Source: Rhytidiadelphus loreus (Eukaryota; Streptophyta; Bryopsida; Hypnales; Hylocomiaceae). From it: a stretch of 64,000 nucleotides of DNA. The stretch covers positions 37,738,760 to 37,802,759 of the forward strand of contig OX344762.1 of assembly GCA_947034895.1 (NCBI GenBank), written 5' to 3'. Below, piece after piece: positions 45,373 through 57,512 of the stretch (position 1 is its first letter; the number at the start of each line of letters is the position of its first letter). The notes below the pieces were generated by a model, which was not told the DNA's origin, made no database searches, and saw only the letters and a list, made by a program, of their open reading frames with translations. Both the position numbers and the translations under genes were made by a program.

Positions 45373-45861
45373 CTCCTCCCTCCACTCCTAAATCTAAAAA
45401 ACGTCCTCTCCCAAACCCTACCACCACCAGATCTACCCAAACCTCAGAACTAACACTAAGGAAAACGCACAACAGTCATCCCAAGTGGGACTGTCGTGAA
45501 ACGCGCTTTCCAAGCCGAAGCGCCCTGTGCGCAAACGGATGCGACGATCGTCGATGTGAGATTTGGACACTTTGTGTGACCCTAGGGTTTGATACAAGGG
45601 ACAGTTGGGTTCTGCGAAACAGAGAAGGATGCTTGGTACTGAGCTATGGCAGCAATAATGGCAATAATGATATCGCCGTGATGAGGCCGAGGAAACACAC
45701 TTTTTGGTGAAGTGGAGTTGGTGACGAGAAGAGAGAGCTTGGCGCCTTGGCCCTCATGGAAATGAACGCTGCTTGCCGGTGGACGCTGCTTTGGTGACGG
45801 ACTGACGGACGAAACCCGGTAATCTATCGTCGCACGTTCGTCCCCTGAAAAATTCATTTTA

Positions 45862-46057
45862 CTCCCTCCTTCCTAAAATGATCTTCCAATTCTCCTTTAT
45901 TTTTTTTGTCCTAACACAAACTTCCGGTTGCACATTGTGATGTGGGAGGAAGGGGGCTGGTGGCAATTCTAAGAGCGACTGCAATGGGAATGAATGAAGC
46001 AAACAAAGATTCAAACCCAAACAATGATTCAAGAAGATCATTTGGAGACAAAGACAG
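45862..46057. mobile_element. Stowaway-like MITE (196 bp)
   Basis: The left end CTCCCTCCTTCCTAAAATGA and the right end read inward CTGTCTTTGTCTCCAAATGA share the core AAATGATCTTC. The element is flanked by TA on both sides (45,860-45,861 and 46,058-46,059), as expected for Tc1/mariner-derived MITEs. The left end is near the plant Stowaway consensus CTCCCTCCGTCCC. Confidence 0.6.
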
Positions 46058-46079
46058 TACTAACTCCTTATAGTCCCAA

Positions 46080-46620
46080 GGCCATTTTTCTATTAAAAAA
46101 CACTTAAAATTTGGTGAGTGATGTTTAGATTGCCTAAAAAAACAAGATTGTCTTTAACCCCTAAACGTCCAAATAGCATTTTTGGCAACATAGTGATTTT
46201 GGGCAGCTCACTACAGATGGAGTACCAAATGATATAAAAAATTTCAAGCATGTAGCCAACTTGACTTGAGGAATGAATCCAAAGAGTATCCACCATTTTG
46301 GACATTTTTTCATGCAAATGTGACCTTGTGAAGTGCAGCTGCCCGTATTTTCATAGGGCCAAAAAAGGGATTTTTGTCACTTCAAACGTTAATATCTTAC
46401 AATCTACAGGTGGAAAATTCTGAAATTCTTTTCACATCTTTTCAAACTATTTTACTACAAGATCCTATGGTCACATGTGTCCAAAAATGTTTTTCATCTA
46501 AAATTTGGTGCTTGTAAATGCAAGGGCAGTTTTGGAGTAGTTTTGGTGAAAACATAGTCTCTGACATTTAGGGGTTAACTTTCTCATTATTAGGTCTACT
46601 TTGATTTTTTGCAATTATTT
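46080..46620. repeat. Inverted relative of 10.8-11.8 kb repeat
   Basis: Reverse complements of words in the first CACTA-like element (gattcattcctcaagtcaag, gcccaaaatcac) occur here in matching order. No CACTA ends were found around it. Confidence 0.55.
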
Positions 46621-49569
46621 ACTATTGCCCATAGAATTTTAGTTCTAAACTTTTTGTGGTATAACTTTTGCTCTCAAGTACGAATTACAATAAAAATTAT
46701 ATAATTTCCACACAACTCATTGTCTTCTTTTTATCTTATAAGAAAGTTTGTCCACTCATTTTTACGGTGCACGGATTGAAATTGAATGCAAAATAGACTT
46801 AGTTTTTGTTCCTAGGCAATAATTGAAATAAAAATTGTATTTTGACAAAGCTAATCAATTTTTCTATCTTATGAGAAAGTTTCAAAAGTTTTACTAAAAT
46901 TGAAGTTATAGGAACATGCCCAAAATCCACTTTATCCCCTCAAGGGCCCCTGTGACTTTAGGAGTTAAAAAAAAAGTAACTAAAGTTAATCATAAAATCA
47001 CCTAAAACCTCTCTACATGTTTATTCTAGAGATCATTTAATTCTAATCCAAATTGATTCTTTTTATTGACAACTTGACATGGTTGTATGCAATCTAGCTA
47101 TCACATCAAATTGTCTTCATCCTAAATTGATGTTTATGTTGACCCTTGCAAAAAATGGAGATCAAACTCAAATTTGTACCACTAGAGATGTTGATTTTAA
47201 TTTATCCTTTCTTTTTTGCAAAGATGGGACCTACACCTTCGATTTCAAGGAAGAAAACAACTTGATGTGATAATTAGGTTGCATACAACCTTGTCAATCC
47301 AAAAAAATCAAATGGGATTAGAATTCAAAAAGGCACCATATAAACAAAGTTTTAGATTACTTGAAGATTAGTTATAATAACTAAACCCTTAAGCCTGAAA
47401 TGACAGGTGATTGACCATTAAGTTGAATGCTAGAATCTTTCTTCTATAGTTCATAAGAAAAAAAGAGGTGCAAAGGAGAACAATTAAGATTGGGATTACA
47501 AATAATGTTGGGGGTTTCCTAACAGCATTGTCACCGTAAGGTGGTGAAATTCCAATAGAAAAGTGATAATGGTAGTTTTGGATTGCTAACAATGCCCAAG
47601 AACAAAGGAAGTTCACAACATGGGCTAGGACCTTTGGAACTCTAATAGGCAAGCAAAGCTAGTTAGTATAGTCCAATATTTAAACCAAGCATTTGAATTT
47701 ACAACTATTGGTTAATTCCATTGAATTCCAATCCTCATTTAAAGAATGACGAGTATTTTAGGTAGAGCAACAAGAAATTCAATGCAAGGTGTTCATTCCT
47801 TATTCAACTCTAGACTCCACAAAAATTCCCCACCTACATGAAGTTGGCGTACCCCTATACAAATTGGACAAGCACAATGTTCAAAAACTCTCACCCAGAA
47901 CCATGGTGTAGGGGGCTTGGCTCCCAACCCTTGCCAAAACCACCCTAGCCAATGATAGGGAGTTTGGGTGGGGATGCTCTAGGGAGTTTAATTTATGGTA
48001 GATACAAATAGGATGCAAAAAAATTTGGATTTCAAATAGCTAGGGAAGACTAATCCTCTTATTGCCTTGTGTTTTATCCATGGAGAAGACACTGAAATTT
48101 TTTAATTGCCACCCATGATAAAATTTGCAAATTCTGAATTCACATTTGCAATCAAAGACCCAAAATTAGCTAGGAGAGGTGAAGAAATACAAAATTTTAC
48201 ACGGCACAAAATAGGGGGCAATTTTTACATTTACCCTGTGATGGGGGCAATAAGGGGGTTAACCCTCCCCGGCCGTCACTAAGATACTCAACAAGGAGAA
48301 TACTAGAACCGTACCCTCAGTGAAAGCCCATTTTTGCAGAGGCAACCAAGCATCTGCTATGAACTCATAATATTGGTCACAAAGCAAAGTCACAAAGAGT
48401 ACCCGAGTAACCTTATACAGTAAAAAAGGCCAGATGGTGTGAGTGCATGTGGCAGACGGAGCTATCTAACGACCTAAAGCTAATACTCCGTGTTATATTG
48501 CCACCAATGTGGTGGAATTGAAAAACTCAGTAATGTAAAATATTATATTCTGAACGGTCTGTGTGACTGTAAAAAAGGTTATAATACTCAAAACCTCAGT
48601 GCAAAACTACCCAATTGTATCTGCGACCTTTCCATCAGCACACCAAAGCTGGCCGAACGCAAAAAAGACAATCCTCCGTGGCAGGGACTGGCACATACCG
48701 ATTGGCTTAGTCTCATTCCTCTTCCGTTGTACAAACCAACAGAACATCGAGCAGACACAGGAGTGGGCAAGGTTCCTGAAGAAAAACATCATCAAAAGCA
48801 TCACATTCTGTCAACTCCATCCACAATCACGAGCCCCAAAATCAGCAACTTAAAGTAGAAAGCTAAGTTAGATCCTGCCCCAACCAAGCAGTGCCAATTA
48901 ACTAACTGGAATTAGTTACGAAAGGCCCGCACAGCTCACATTCTGTCAAGTAATAAATTGGTACTAACTAGGGAATTTACATTCATTTTCACCGATTAAC
49001 TTAATTCCTCGATTTTCGATAAGCTAATTTACTTGCCTATACCAACGGTTAGATGTGCTAAATCTGCCCACACCAAGCAAGTGGCGGCAAGTAGCAAACT
49101 TCAAAGCCTAACTCCCCATTAGTTAACTTGCAAGTGTGAGCAAACAATTTGTTAGTTAACTTCCAACTAATCAATGGACCTTAGAACCCCAGTTAGCAAA
49201 TTGGCACTACTTGGTTGGTACGGGCAGGACCTTATTACAATGCTGCACGAATTAACCCTGGCAGGAAGCACATGCGGCAATAGTGAGCATGTACATATAA
49301 GCAGCGCGACGATCAGGTGGAGAACAATTCAAATTTTTGAGAAAACCTCTAGCAGAGTTTATATTTAGAGACTCTTTGCAAATCGGCCCAAATAGTGTAG
49401 ATTCTGATAAACAGGAAAAGCTTCACAAAAGATACATGCTTTTCTACAAGTACAAGAGACTTGGGTCCAGTGCTTTTTGTCAACCTTTGTGAGTAATGGG
49501 TGGCTTTGAAAGTACATCCCGCATAGGACCTTCTGGTGCTGCATACAAGAAACAATCACAGTTTTGTCA
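46621..49569. other. Unrecognised DNA between syntaxin and DHD/SDH
   Basis: AT-rich, with short frames on both strands and no persuasive gene. It may hold older decayed transposons. The 3' untranslated region of the DHD/SDH gene should occupy the right end. Confidence 0.35.
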
Positions 49570-52500
49570 TCACCGTGCATATAAATTATCATAGCCATCG
49601 ACCCAAGAAGAAACTCTGTCAAGAGCTGCAATATATTCCTAGTAGAAACAAAGGTGCATACTTAAGAATAAAATCATGTTGTTGACCACCAGGAAACCAT
49701 CATCCTCTAGTCGGACAATAATATAATATATCAACAGCCAGAAGCATACAAAAGATAGCATGCTGCTGCTTACGAGGAAGGCCTGTGAAGAGTTTGAACT
49801 GAGCAAAGGCTTGTCTGTAAAACATTTCTTCCCCACTCACAGTAACTGCGCCAGTCTCCTTAGCATCCTTCAAGAGCTGGGTCTCCTTTGGTGTATACAC
49901 GGCATCAAACACCAAAGAATACGCACTCAACGCATCCTAAGCACAGTTACACCAGATTCTTGTGAGCCACTACAAAGTAAATCCAACGTTGCTGTAGTAC
50001 ATGAGCATAAAAGGAGATGTAGGGATTGTTTCCAAAAAAATTCTCGGAGAGACTAATGCGATCATTCAAAAATGGCTCCACAGGGAGAGACTAAGTGATG
50101 GTCCAAAAGCGGGGAAAGTTTTGTTACCCAATAACAATGAGACATGTCCAAGAAGCAACAGAAGCATGTTGGGGCCGATCATTCCAAAGAAAAAATTACT
50201 TGTTTTTAACAGACGTGAGACAATCAGAATAAATAGGGCATGTGGCAGTCTGACAATTGTATTTGAGGTAGACACTTGCAATTAGCGGCTTGTTTCATTT
50301 ATTTTCTGCTCAGTCCCGATTTCTTTAATAAATATTTGGAAATCTTTTTATCACAATTCAGATGCGCAGTGCTCAAAATATTCAACCACCTCCTAATTGA
50401 AATCTAATATTGAATCCAGAGAAATCTAGATTTCAATAGAAAGTACCAAACGTGAGAACCAACCTTAGCAATCGGAGACTTCGTAATTTCTGGCTGCATC
50501 CCAATAGAGGTACTATTGGCAAGTATCATGCCCGTTTCGGGACGGAACTCTGACAGCTTGTCAAGTTCTATTGCCTCCCCGCCCACCAACTCTGCTAGTG
50601 CCTTCGCTCGCCCTAAAATGTTGCACTTTAGTTCAATTAGTACACATTCTAAACAACTTTAGTTTACATTTAATAAATAATTCAAGAATTCTAAACAACA
50701 TTAGTTCTGGGATACAGAATATAATCAATGCGGAGTGCAGATTCTTTAGCGCGGGTACCAAAATTGCGGTTGGCAACGACAACGCGTGCAAGTCTTTCTT
50801 TAGCTCCATAAGCCAAGGCTTTGCCAGCCCCACCAGCTCCAACAACCACAAACAGCTTATCTTTCAATGGAGTTTCAGTGGTCGTTGCAAGTCCTGCAGG
50901 TCGACGAGCTCTCCTTAGCAAATTGAACGATTGAGCATCTTTCAGGATTTTCAATACCAAGGTAATTCTACTTTAGTTAAAATTTCAGATAGAATATCCT
51001 GCTTTTGAATACCAGAAGCGGTTTACACATTGACTTGAAGCGAGAGATTACAAATTCTTTTGGGCTCAGGAATTTGATGAAAGAATCTCAAAGAATAGCC
51101 CTTTAATCCGGAAATGTGCAAGCTGAAAATAGGAAGTTCCCTTTGAAAGGTTATGGTAACTATCGCTGTTACCTTCCCTGAAGCTTCCTAGACGTTTTAT
51201 TTCAACTCCTATACATATGGAAGTGGTCAATCTTGACTGTTTGGGCACTCAGGATAATAATGTTGTGCATGAAACCACACAAGGAATTTGGCTTGAACGC
51301 AGTACGAGTATATAGAGGTCTTAATACCTGAAAGACGAAGCCCATCCTCTATGGCTGAGAGAGCACCATAACAATCAGTATTATAACCCTGCAACTGTCC
51401 ATCCTTGCCTCGAACAACCGTATTCACTGCTCCAATTCCCTGGAGGATTTGCAAAGTCGAAAATTGAGTTCATCTCTCATATGACTATCAAGAGCCCTCA
51501 GCGTAATTCTTTGAGATTGCGAGTGAAGTACGCTTGAAATACCTACCTGTGTGACGTTATCAACTTCGTCGCTCAACCTTAGAGCATCTTCCTTGTACGG
51601 TATAGTAACACTGCCATATTCGATTTAAAAATTGGTGAGTAAAACTTGGTGCCCCCCACCCGCAGTTGCAAAACTAGCACTACATAGAAGGAAAGAGACG
51701 CATCACTCAAGTGAAGCATAAGGCGCACGTTCAGTGCCAAGCAGAAAGCTGAACAATAGGAAGGTATGAAACCTATTCCTATGATTTCATCCGTTGAGTG
51801 GTTTCCATTGTTAGAATGGAATGTTTTATTTACAGATCTTCTCCCTGTTGTCGAGAAGATTCCAAGACACTAGCATATGTATAATTTGGATATCCTACAA
51901 ATTGGTTACGAATTGTTGGACTTTGAAGTAGTACAGTTCCAACATCAAGCTAGACTAACCTTGGACCGTAAGTATTGCATCAACAAGGTATCAAATGAAA
52001 GCATCTTTGACTGTGGATAGGTCAAAATTAGTACCTGAAACCATGAAAATCAGAATCGCTATACACGCTCATAAATTTGTTGAAGTCGTCCACAAGCAAG
52101 GGCAGATAAACATAATTAAGATTGAGGTCTGTAAAACCTTTGTTATGCAAAATTGGGCCCTTACTGTGATACACTGGCTTGCCAATCACTCCACAGACTA
52201 TGGTATCTCGATCCATGGACTTCAACCTGTCAGTCCGATGTTCAATTTAGAACATCTGAATAAGGTTAAAACTGCCTTCTGGAAAAACCATATGATACTT
52301 TTGCAGCTTTAAGAAATGCAGACAACCTGAAAAGAGGGAATATAAAGAAGTACCTGTACACTTCAATCAGATCCTGAACAGTGGGTTGTCCAGGTGCGGA
52401 TTCTTGACCTTTACTCAATGCTCCAAACGTCAAGTACCCACCAAACTTGGGAGCCAGTAGACGAGAGATCATTCCCGTTTGACCCATAGCTAATCCAATC

Positions 52501-54750
52501 GTTGGCCTCTGCGGTGACATCATAACGTGAGCTCTTGCCGTAGAACACCCAACATCACAAAGATCCTCCCATTACATCGACAAAGATGTTAATATTAAGT
52601 TCACAGGCATCAATCAAATTCATTTAGTCATTATGTTGAGTAAATTTTAGGGCAATGTAAATGAAATTAACTCAATATTAGCGTGAAAATTTCGTCACTG
52701 ATATTAACTTCATGTTACAATGACAATTATTAAATAAATTTAACTTTTAAAGGTTCAAGGATTGTTGCGATTAAAATGACCAATTCGGTTGTTGATCATA
52801 CTGTAAAAAGATGATTCAAATGAGGACCGATTTTACATAAATAGAATCAGACAGTGAAGAACATCACAGGTGTTGGTAAGAAGTAAGTAAAATTGGACAA
52901 AAGAAAGTCCCCATATGATCTACTCAAAAAATGCTAAAAGAACACATCAGGTTCAGTTTCGGATTCTTGGTCCTTTAGAGGCTAACACTAAATCAACATT
53001 TAGTTGACATTTAGTTGACATTATCTGAATATGGAACTGATGATATATTACATTAACATTAACTTGCCATTTTGCGAATTAATAGGAGATAAAAGACTTT
53101 TGAGACGGCAGACTAGCAGACACAGGAGCGCAAACCATCTACATGAAGGTAAGCTTGTAACCACTCAAATTGCGATGTTTTGATAAAAAAAAAAGGACAT
53201 AACTTACTTTCGCTCTAGAAAGGAAGTGAAAGACTCGTGAAACATCGGTGATGTCTTCAGCAGTGGTGACGTATTTCACAATGTCACCACCTGTAGCCCA
53301 CATTTCTTCTACGGTGCTGTCAATTTCCTCTTGCGTGGGGGTAAATTCCCAATTATGATTTGACACAATGATCTTCGTTGAAGACTTCGCACTGCTGCGC
53401 CTCAACTCTTTGATAAACTCTTTAGCCACCTATAGTATGTACATCACAAAAAGCGCACAATTAGCTAACAGCCTGTAAACCAGCCTAGTTCTAACATCTC
53501 AAAGATCCACTACTAGATTCTCAAAGTTATCAATAATAAATTAATGTAATTTGATACAACATAATATCAAAATTTATGTAATGCTAAATTACTGCCAACT
53601 TAATGCTACCTTCATAGATGTCAGTATAATATCAAATGAATGCCAAGGACAATACAATTATCTTAAAATTCAAGTTAACACCATATGCATTATACTAACA
53701 GTACATTGACTTAGCATTGGCATATTAACACCGTTTGCATTACAGTAGCCTAACCTGAACACTAGCTCAACATACGGACAATAAACCTAAAGGTATTAAG
53801 TAAGTTTAGAGTTAAAAGCGGTTTTAGTAAGTTTAGAGTAAATTTAGCAAGAGTCCTACGATGAACTTAGGTAACCCTTTGGACTAGATTCACTTTGTTA
53901 GCACCACTTCTAAACAAGTGCGAACATTCCTTAATTAGAGCCTATTAAAACTTAACATCAAATACTTGCCAATCTAACCACATGGTGGAAAACTTCACCT
54001 AAGGACGTCCACAGCACACACCTTAAGCTCGACGTCAATGTAGTCCGCTCCGAGGTCGTAGGCACTTCGCAAGAGAGCTTGCCTTGCTTCTTCATCACCT
54101 TCGAACAATCCACCTTCCCATTTTGCCCTGCAAGTCAATAACCAATGAGATCGATAGCCATGTTCATGCTCGATAAAATGGCAGACTTCAAGTGTGCTTG
54201 TCAAAATGTGAGACTCAAAAGCTCAGAACTCTGGAAACCAGTACTTTCAATCGCCTAGGTTTTTGAACCTAGAGTTTTCATGTGCTCAGATGAATTTCGA
54301 GGTAGCCAAGTGAAACCTTGAGGCCTAAAGACTAGGAAAACTACAGATATGAACTTCAGTACGGCTTCAATTTCCGGTTAAGCAACTCAAACGGCTCCAA
54401 TTTCCATTCGAAACTCAAAATTGCTCCGGTTCCTCAAAACTCATCCTTCCTATGCCCGAAATTTAGTGAAATGAAGGCAGTTCCACAAATATGGAGATAA
54501 ATGTGATTCAAAACTGACATCCGCCATCAAGATTGACAAGACTGTACCTCGGCGTCACAATAACAGGCAAGGGCCTGTCTTTCAACAGAACAGCAAGATC
54601 CAATTCGGGATTGAAACCGACGATATGATCCACTCGCAACTCCGCGATATCTGCTCCGCTGTCTTTCGCCAATTGCAGCTGGAACAGCATTTCCTTCATC
54701 GTCGTCGCAATCAATGGAGCGCATATGAGACATTTCTGTGAACGCTCCAT
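49570..54750 (-). CDS. Bifunctional 3-dehydroquinate dehydratase / shikimate dehydrogenase
   Basis: Likely exons (leftward): 54,750-54,548, 54,127-54,022, 53,429-53,208, 52,508-52,354, 52,226-52,035, 51,610-51,547, 51,439-51,328, 50,938-~50,746, ~50,600-50,453, 49,936-49,774, last near 49,623-49,570. The N-terminal half is type I DHQ dehydratase: ELRVDHIVGFNPE, AKWEGGLFEGDEE, SNHNWEFTP with the catalytic His and GGDIVKYVTTAEDITD with the Schiff-base Lys. The C-terminal half is shikimate dehydrogenase: GKPVYHSKGPILHNKGF, VTIPYKEDALRLSDEVDNVT with catalytic Lys and Asn/Asp, GYNTDCYGAL, the NADP loop VVVGAGGAGKALAYGAKE and NSTSIGMQP. It makes shikimate from dehydroquinate, usually in plastids. 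MERSQKC runs straight into the DHQ domain, so no transit peptide is seen. The exon 8/9 phase and last exon are unresolved. Confidence 0.93.
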
Positions 54751-56860
54751 CCCTGCCTTTTCTCTTCCTCTCTCGCTCTCTCTCTCGTGTCCAAATTCGA
54801 CGCTCTTCAAGCTTGAATCGCAAATCAAACACAAAGGTTCACAATTAGAAAACGTGCGGAAAAGGGCTTACGAACGGAGAATGTCAAGAGAGTGCCAATA
54901 GCCTAGAGCTCACTCAAACCCTAGAGAGGTCGAAATGGTCAACACAACAAAAAAGGACATTCAGTCAAAGCCAAGAGCGGTTTAATTCCGATGATTGATT
55001 GTTTCGTCAACAAGGTTCGACAGCTTACTCGAATTCGAGTGGCGCATCGAGTCGCTCCCAGAATTGAAGAATCACAAACAGAAATCCAAACTTTGCGCAC
55101 GAATGAAACCCTAATTCTGCAGCTCTCACACTCTGTTTAGTTGAAGACCTCGGCCATTCGGAGACTTCAGTCTTTACGAGTCCACTAAAAGTAGCAGCTG
55201 AAGGCTGACTTGCGACAAAAGCCGGCGCACAAGCATTGACCGGAAAACAGTCGGGTCAGAGAAGAAGCGAGAAGATTCTTGTCCCAACCCAAGATCTATT
55301 CCTTTCGTAGATACTTTAACATTTAAGGTAGGAGGCTCAGAAATGGCATCTAAGGGCTGGTCTGCCTTTTTTATGTGTTTTCTTAAATGGAAATATTTTT
55401 AGCTCATTTTTCAGACAAAGAAAAATAGAAGAGGAATCTAACACAAGTAGTTTCATATTTTTTTGAAGCATTTTTGAATTACTTATGCATTTTCAAAGGA
55501 GTTGTGTCATAGATCCCTATTTATGTCCCTAGGTCCATAAACTGTTCACTTGCAACTTCTAAAGAAAAATGAGAAAGTAAAGAGAATGATTGGCTCTTGC
55601 AATTAATAATGTTTTTTTTCCTTCATTCATTCAATGACTATGGAGGTCAATTTATGAACTACAGCATTAGATGAGATCCGGGGGGGGCTGGAGGGCCGTT
55701 TTAGGCCGTTCCCAGCTCCGTTCCCCTCAGAAAATAAAAAATAAAAAATTTAAATCTTTAAAACGAAAAACAAAGTTAATTTTTTTTTTCTTCCAAAAAA
55801 GTGACCTAGCAGTTGCTTGGCTGGTCAGTGCAGCTTGTGAAAGGCGGATTTTAGCGGGTTTTGGCGGGTTTCCAAATGGGAACTCGCCGCCCTCTAGAGT
55901 AGCAAAAAAACATGTAATGTTTGTCCATTCGAGAGCCACTTATAGGGGCCATTTTTAATGCCAGCTCCATTTCAAAGCTTTCTACTTTAATCATAGGAAC
56001 CACATTCAAATGCTTGTTTGGACAATGTTAGGAGGATTGTAGAATTGGTCAAACCTTGCATAAAAAAGATAAAAATAAAAAAATAAAAATTCTACATGAA
56101 AGTATCCAACAATTGTAAGAGGAGAATCAAAATTGTTGGCTAGCAAACTTTCACAAGGGAAAGCTTGTAAAAAGTGGAGGGAGGCAAATTAAGTTATTGA
56201 CTTCTAAAAAATCATTATAAAAAAATAAAAATTAGACTTGAATTTTATGGTTGTTTTTATTTTGATAGCAAGGCAAGGCAAAGCTATTCCTAAAATTTAA
56301 TTCATCCTATTCACATCCAAATGAAAGCATCATGAAACTGAATAAGGTCAATTCTAACTTAGTCTCAAAAATTAGGAAATTCACCTCTAATTCCAACACA
56401 ATTTGGAAACCACCTACCCTTAGTTGTGGGTTTTTTTTCTCATTTATTATAGGTAGTTCAAAAAATGATCTTTACTATAGTGAAGAAGCTATTTACATCG
56501 ATGAAAATGGATGAAATCTACAATGTGTGGATGAATTTTTATTTTTTCAACCAAAAGAGTGTACATTCATCTAAAATAGAGCGATTTGGTGTCAAGATTG
56601 GTAGTATGTTACAATTTCATGCACTGAGAAAGCAAGAATATCTTGTGAAAACATTCCTTAGAAAAAAATCATTGCCTTTAAGTGAAAAATTGCTCAAAAA
56701 ACACACCGTGGTTCACCCTCCATGTTACCGCAAACAATAATGTCCGATGAATAACTTTGGATTCTCAAGTAGAATGAAAGAAAGCAATTTTACATCCGAT
56801 TGTGTTTTTTTGCAAGTGCAAGGCTTTTGGGTTGTTTTTGTTAAGAAACGTAGTTTTTAA
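54751..56860. other. Upstream region of DHD/SDH and unassigned DNA
   Basis: Close to the start codon there is a CT-rich leader (54,765-54,790) typical of plant genes. In-frame codons extend above the ATG to 54,834 (MCLICDSSLKSVEFG), but these do not look like a transit peptide. Further right is AT-rich DNA with no supported gene. Confidence 0.4.
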
Positions 56861-57060
56861 TGTGAACGCTCACCATAATGGTGAGTGACACGTGTCATGA
56901 GGATTAATGGGATTCTTCTTTGACGAATAGGAGAAGACAACTATTCATTGTCTCTCTCCTATTCTTCTATTGTATATACTTCAAACACTTATGAAGTTAA
57001 TGTATTCTTTTGAGTGTACTTTGAGTGTCTTTGATTTTGTTTTGTATTCTTTTCTTAACA
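56861..57060 (+). mobile_element. Possible short copia-type LTR with adjacent primer-site-like sequence
   Basis: A 200-base segment begins TGTGAACGCTCACC, ends TCTTTTCTTAACA and is followed directly by CGTTATCAGCACGCTC, which resembles the primer-binding region seen after many plant Ty1/copia 5' LTRs. A short palindrome (ctcaccataatggtgag) is near its start. The interior is short and a second LTR was not found, so it is a truncated or recombined remnant. Confidence 0.45.
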
Positions 57061-57512
57061 CGTTATCAGCACGCTCATATATCTTTTTGTTTTATATCTA
57101 TCCTACCTTCCGTACTTCCGATTTCAATTTTTTTAAGAGTTAGACCCCCCCCATCTCTTTCTCTGCATTCAAACTCCGCCCTGGCTTCCCCTCCGCTAGC
57201 TTCCCGTCCCTGGCTTTCCCCGCCCAACCCAGGCTCAGTGGTGATTTTTGACAAGGCCTCTGCCGGTTTTGGGGACGGGCAATATAATTTGAAGTTGTCC
57301 TGGGATGTGCAGTACAGAAATTTGCAAGTTTTTTGGACGTTCAAAAATGAGAAGGACGACTTGTCAAAAAAAATGAAAATCATTGACATTATGTAGGAAG
57401 TATTACAACTAAAACTTCTAAATCTTTTGGATGTTCAAAATTGAGGAAGGACCAGTTGTAAAAAAACAAGAACTTGAAATCATTGACATTATGTAGAAAG
57501 TGGTACAAAATG
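57061..57512. other. Spacer between copia-like LTR and hAT-family gene
   Basis: A ggacgttcaaaaatgagaagga-type word occurs twice (57,335 and 57,430), and ggacg/gttgtcct words are shared with 60.85-60.98 kb beyond the hAT gene. These might be sub-terminal sequences of one element. Confidence 0.35.

Noticed and set aside
45025..45710. Plus-strand and alternative minus-strand ORFs over the syntaxin first exon
   Set aside because: They are shadow frames of the SYP31/32 first exon and its GC-rich codons.
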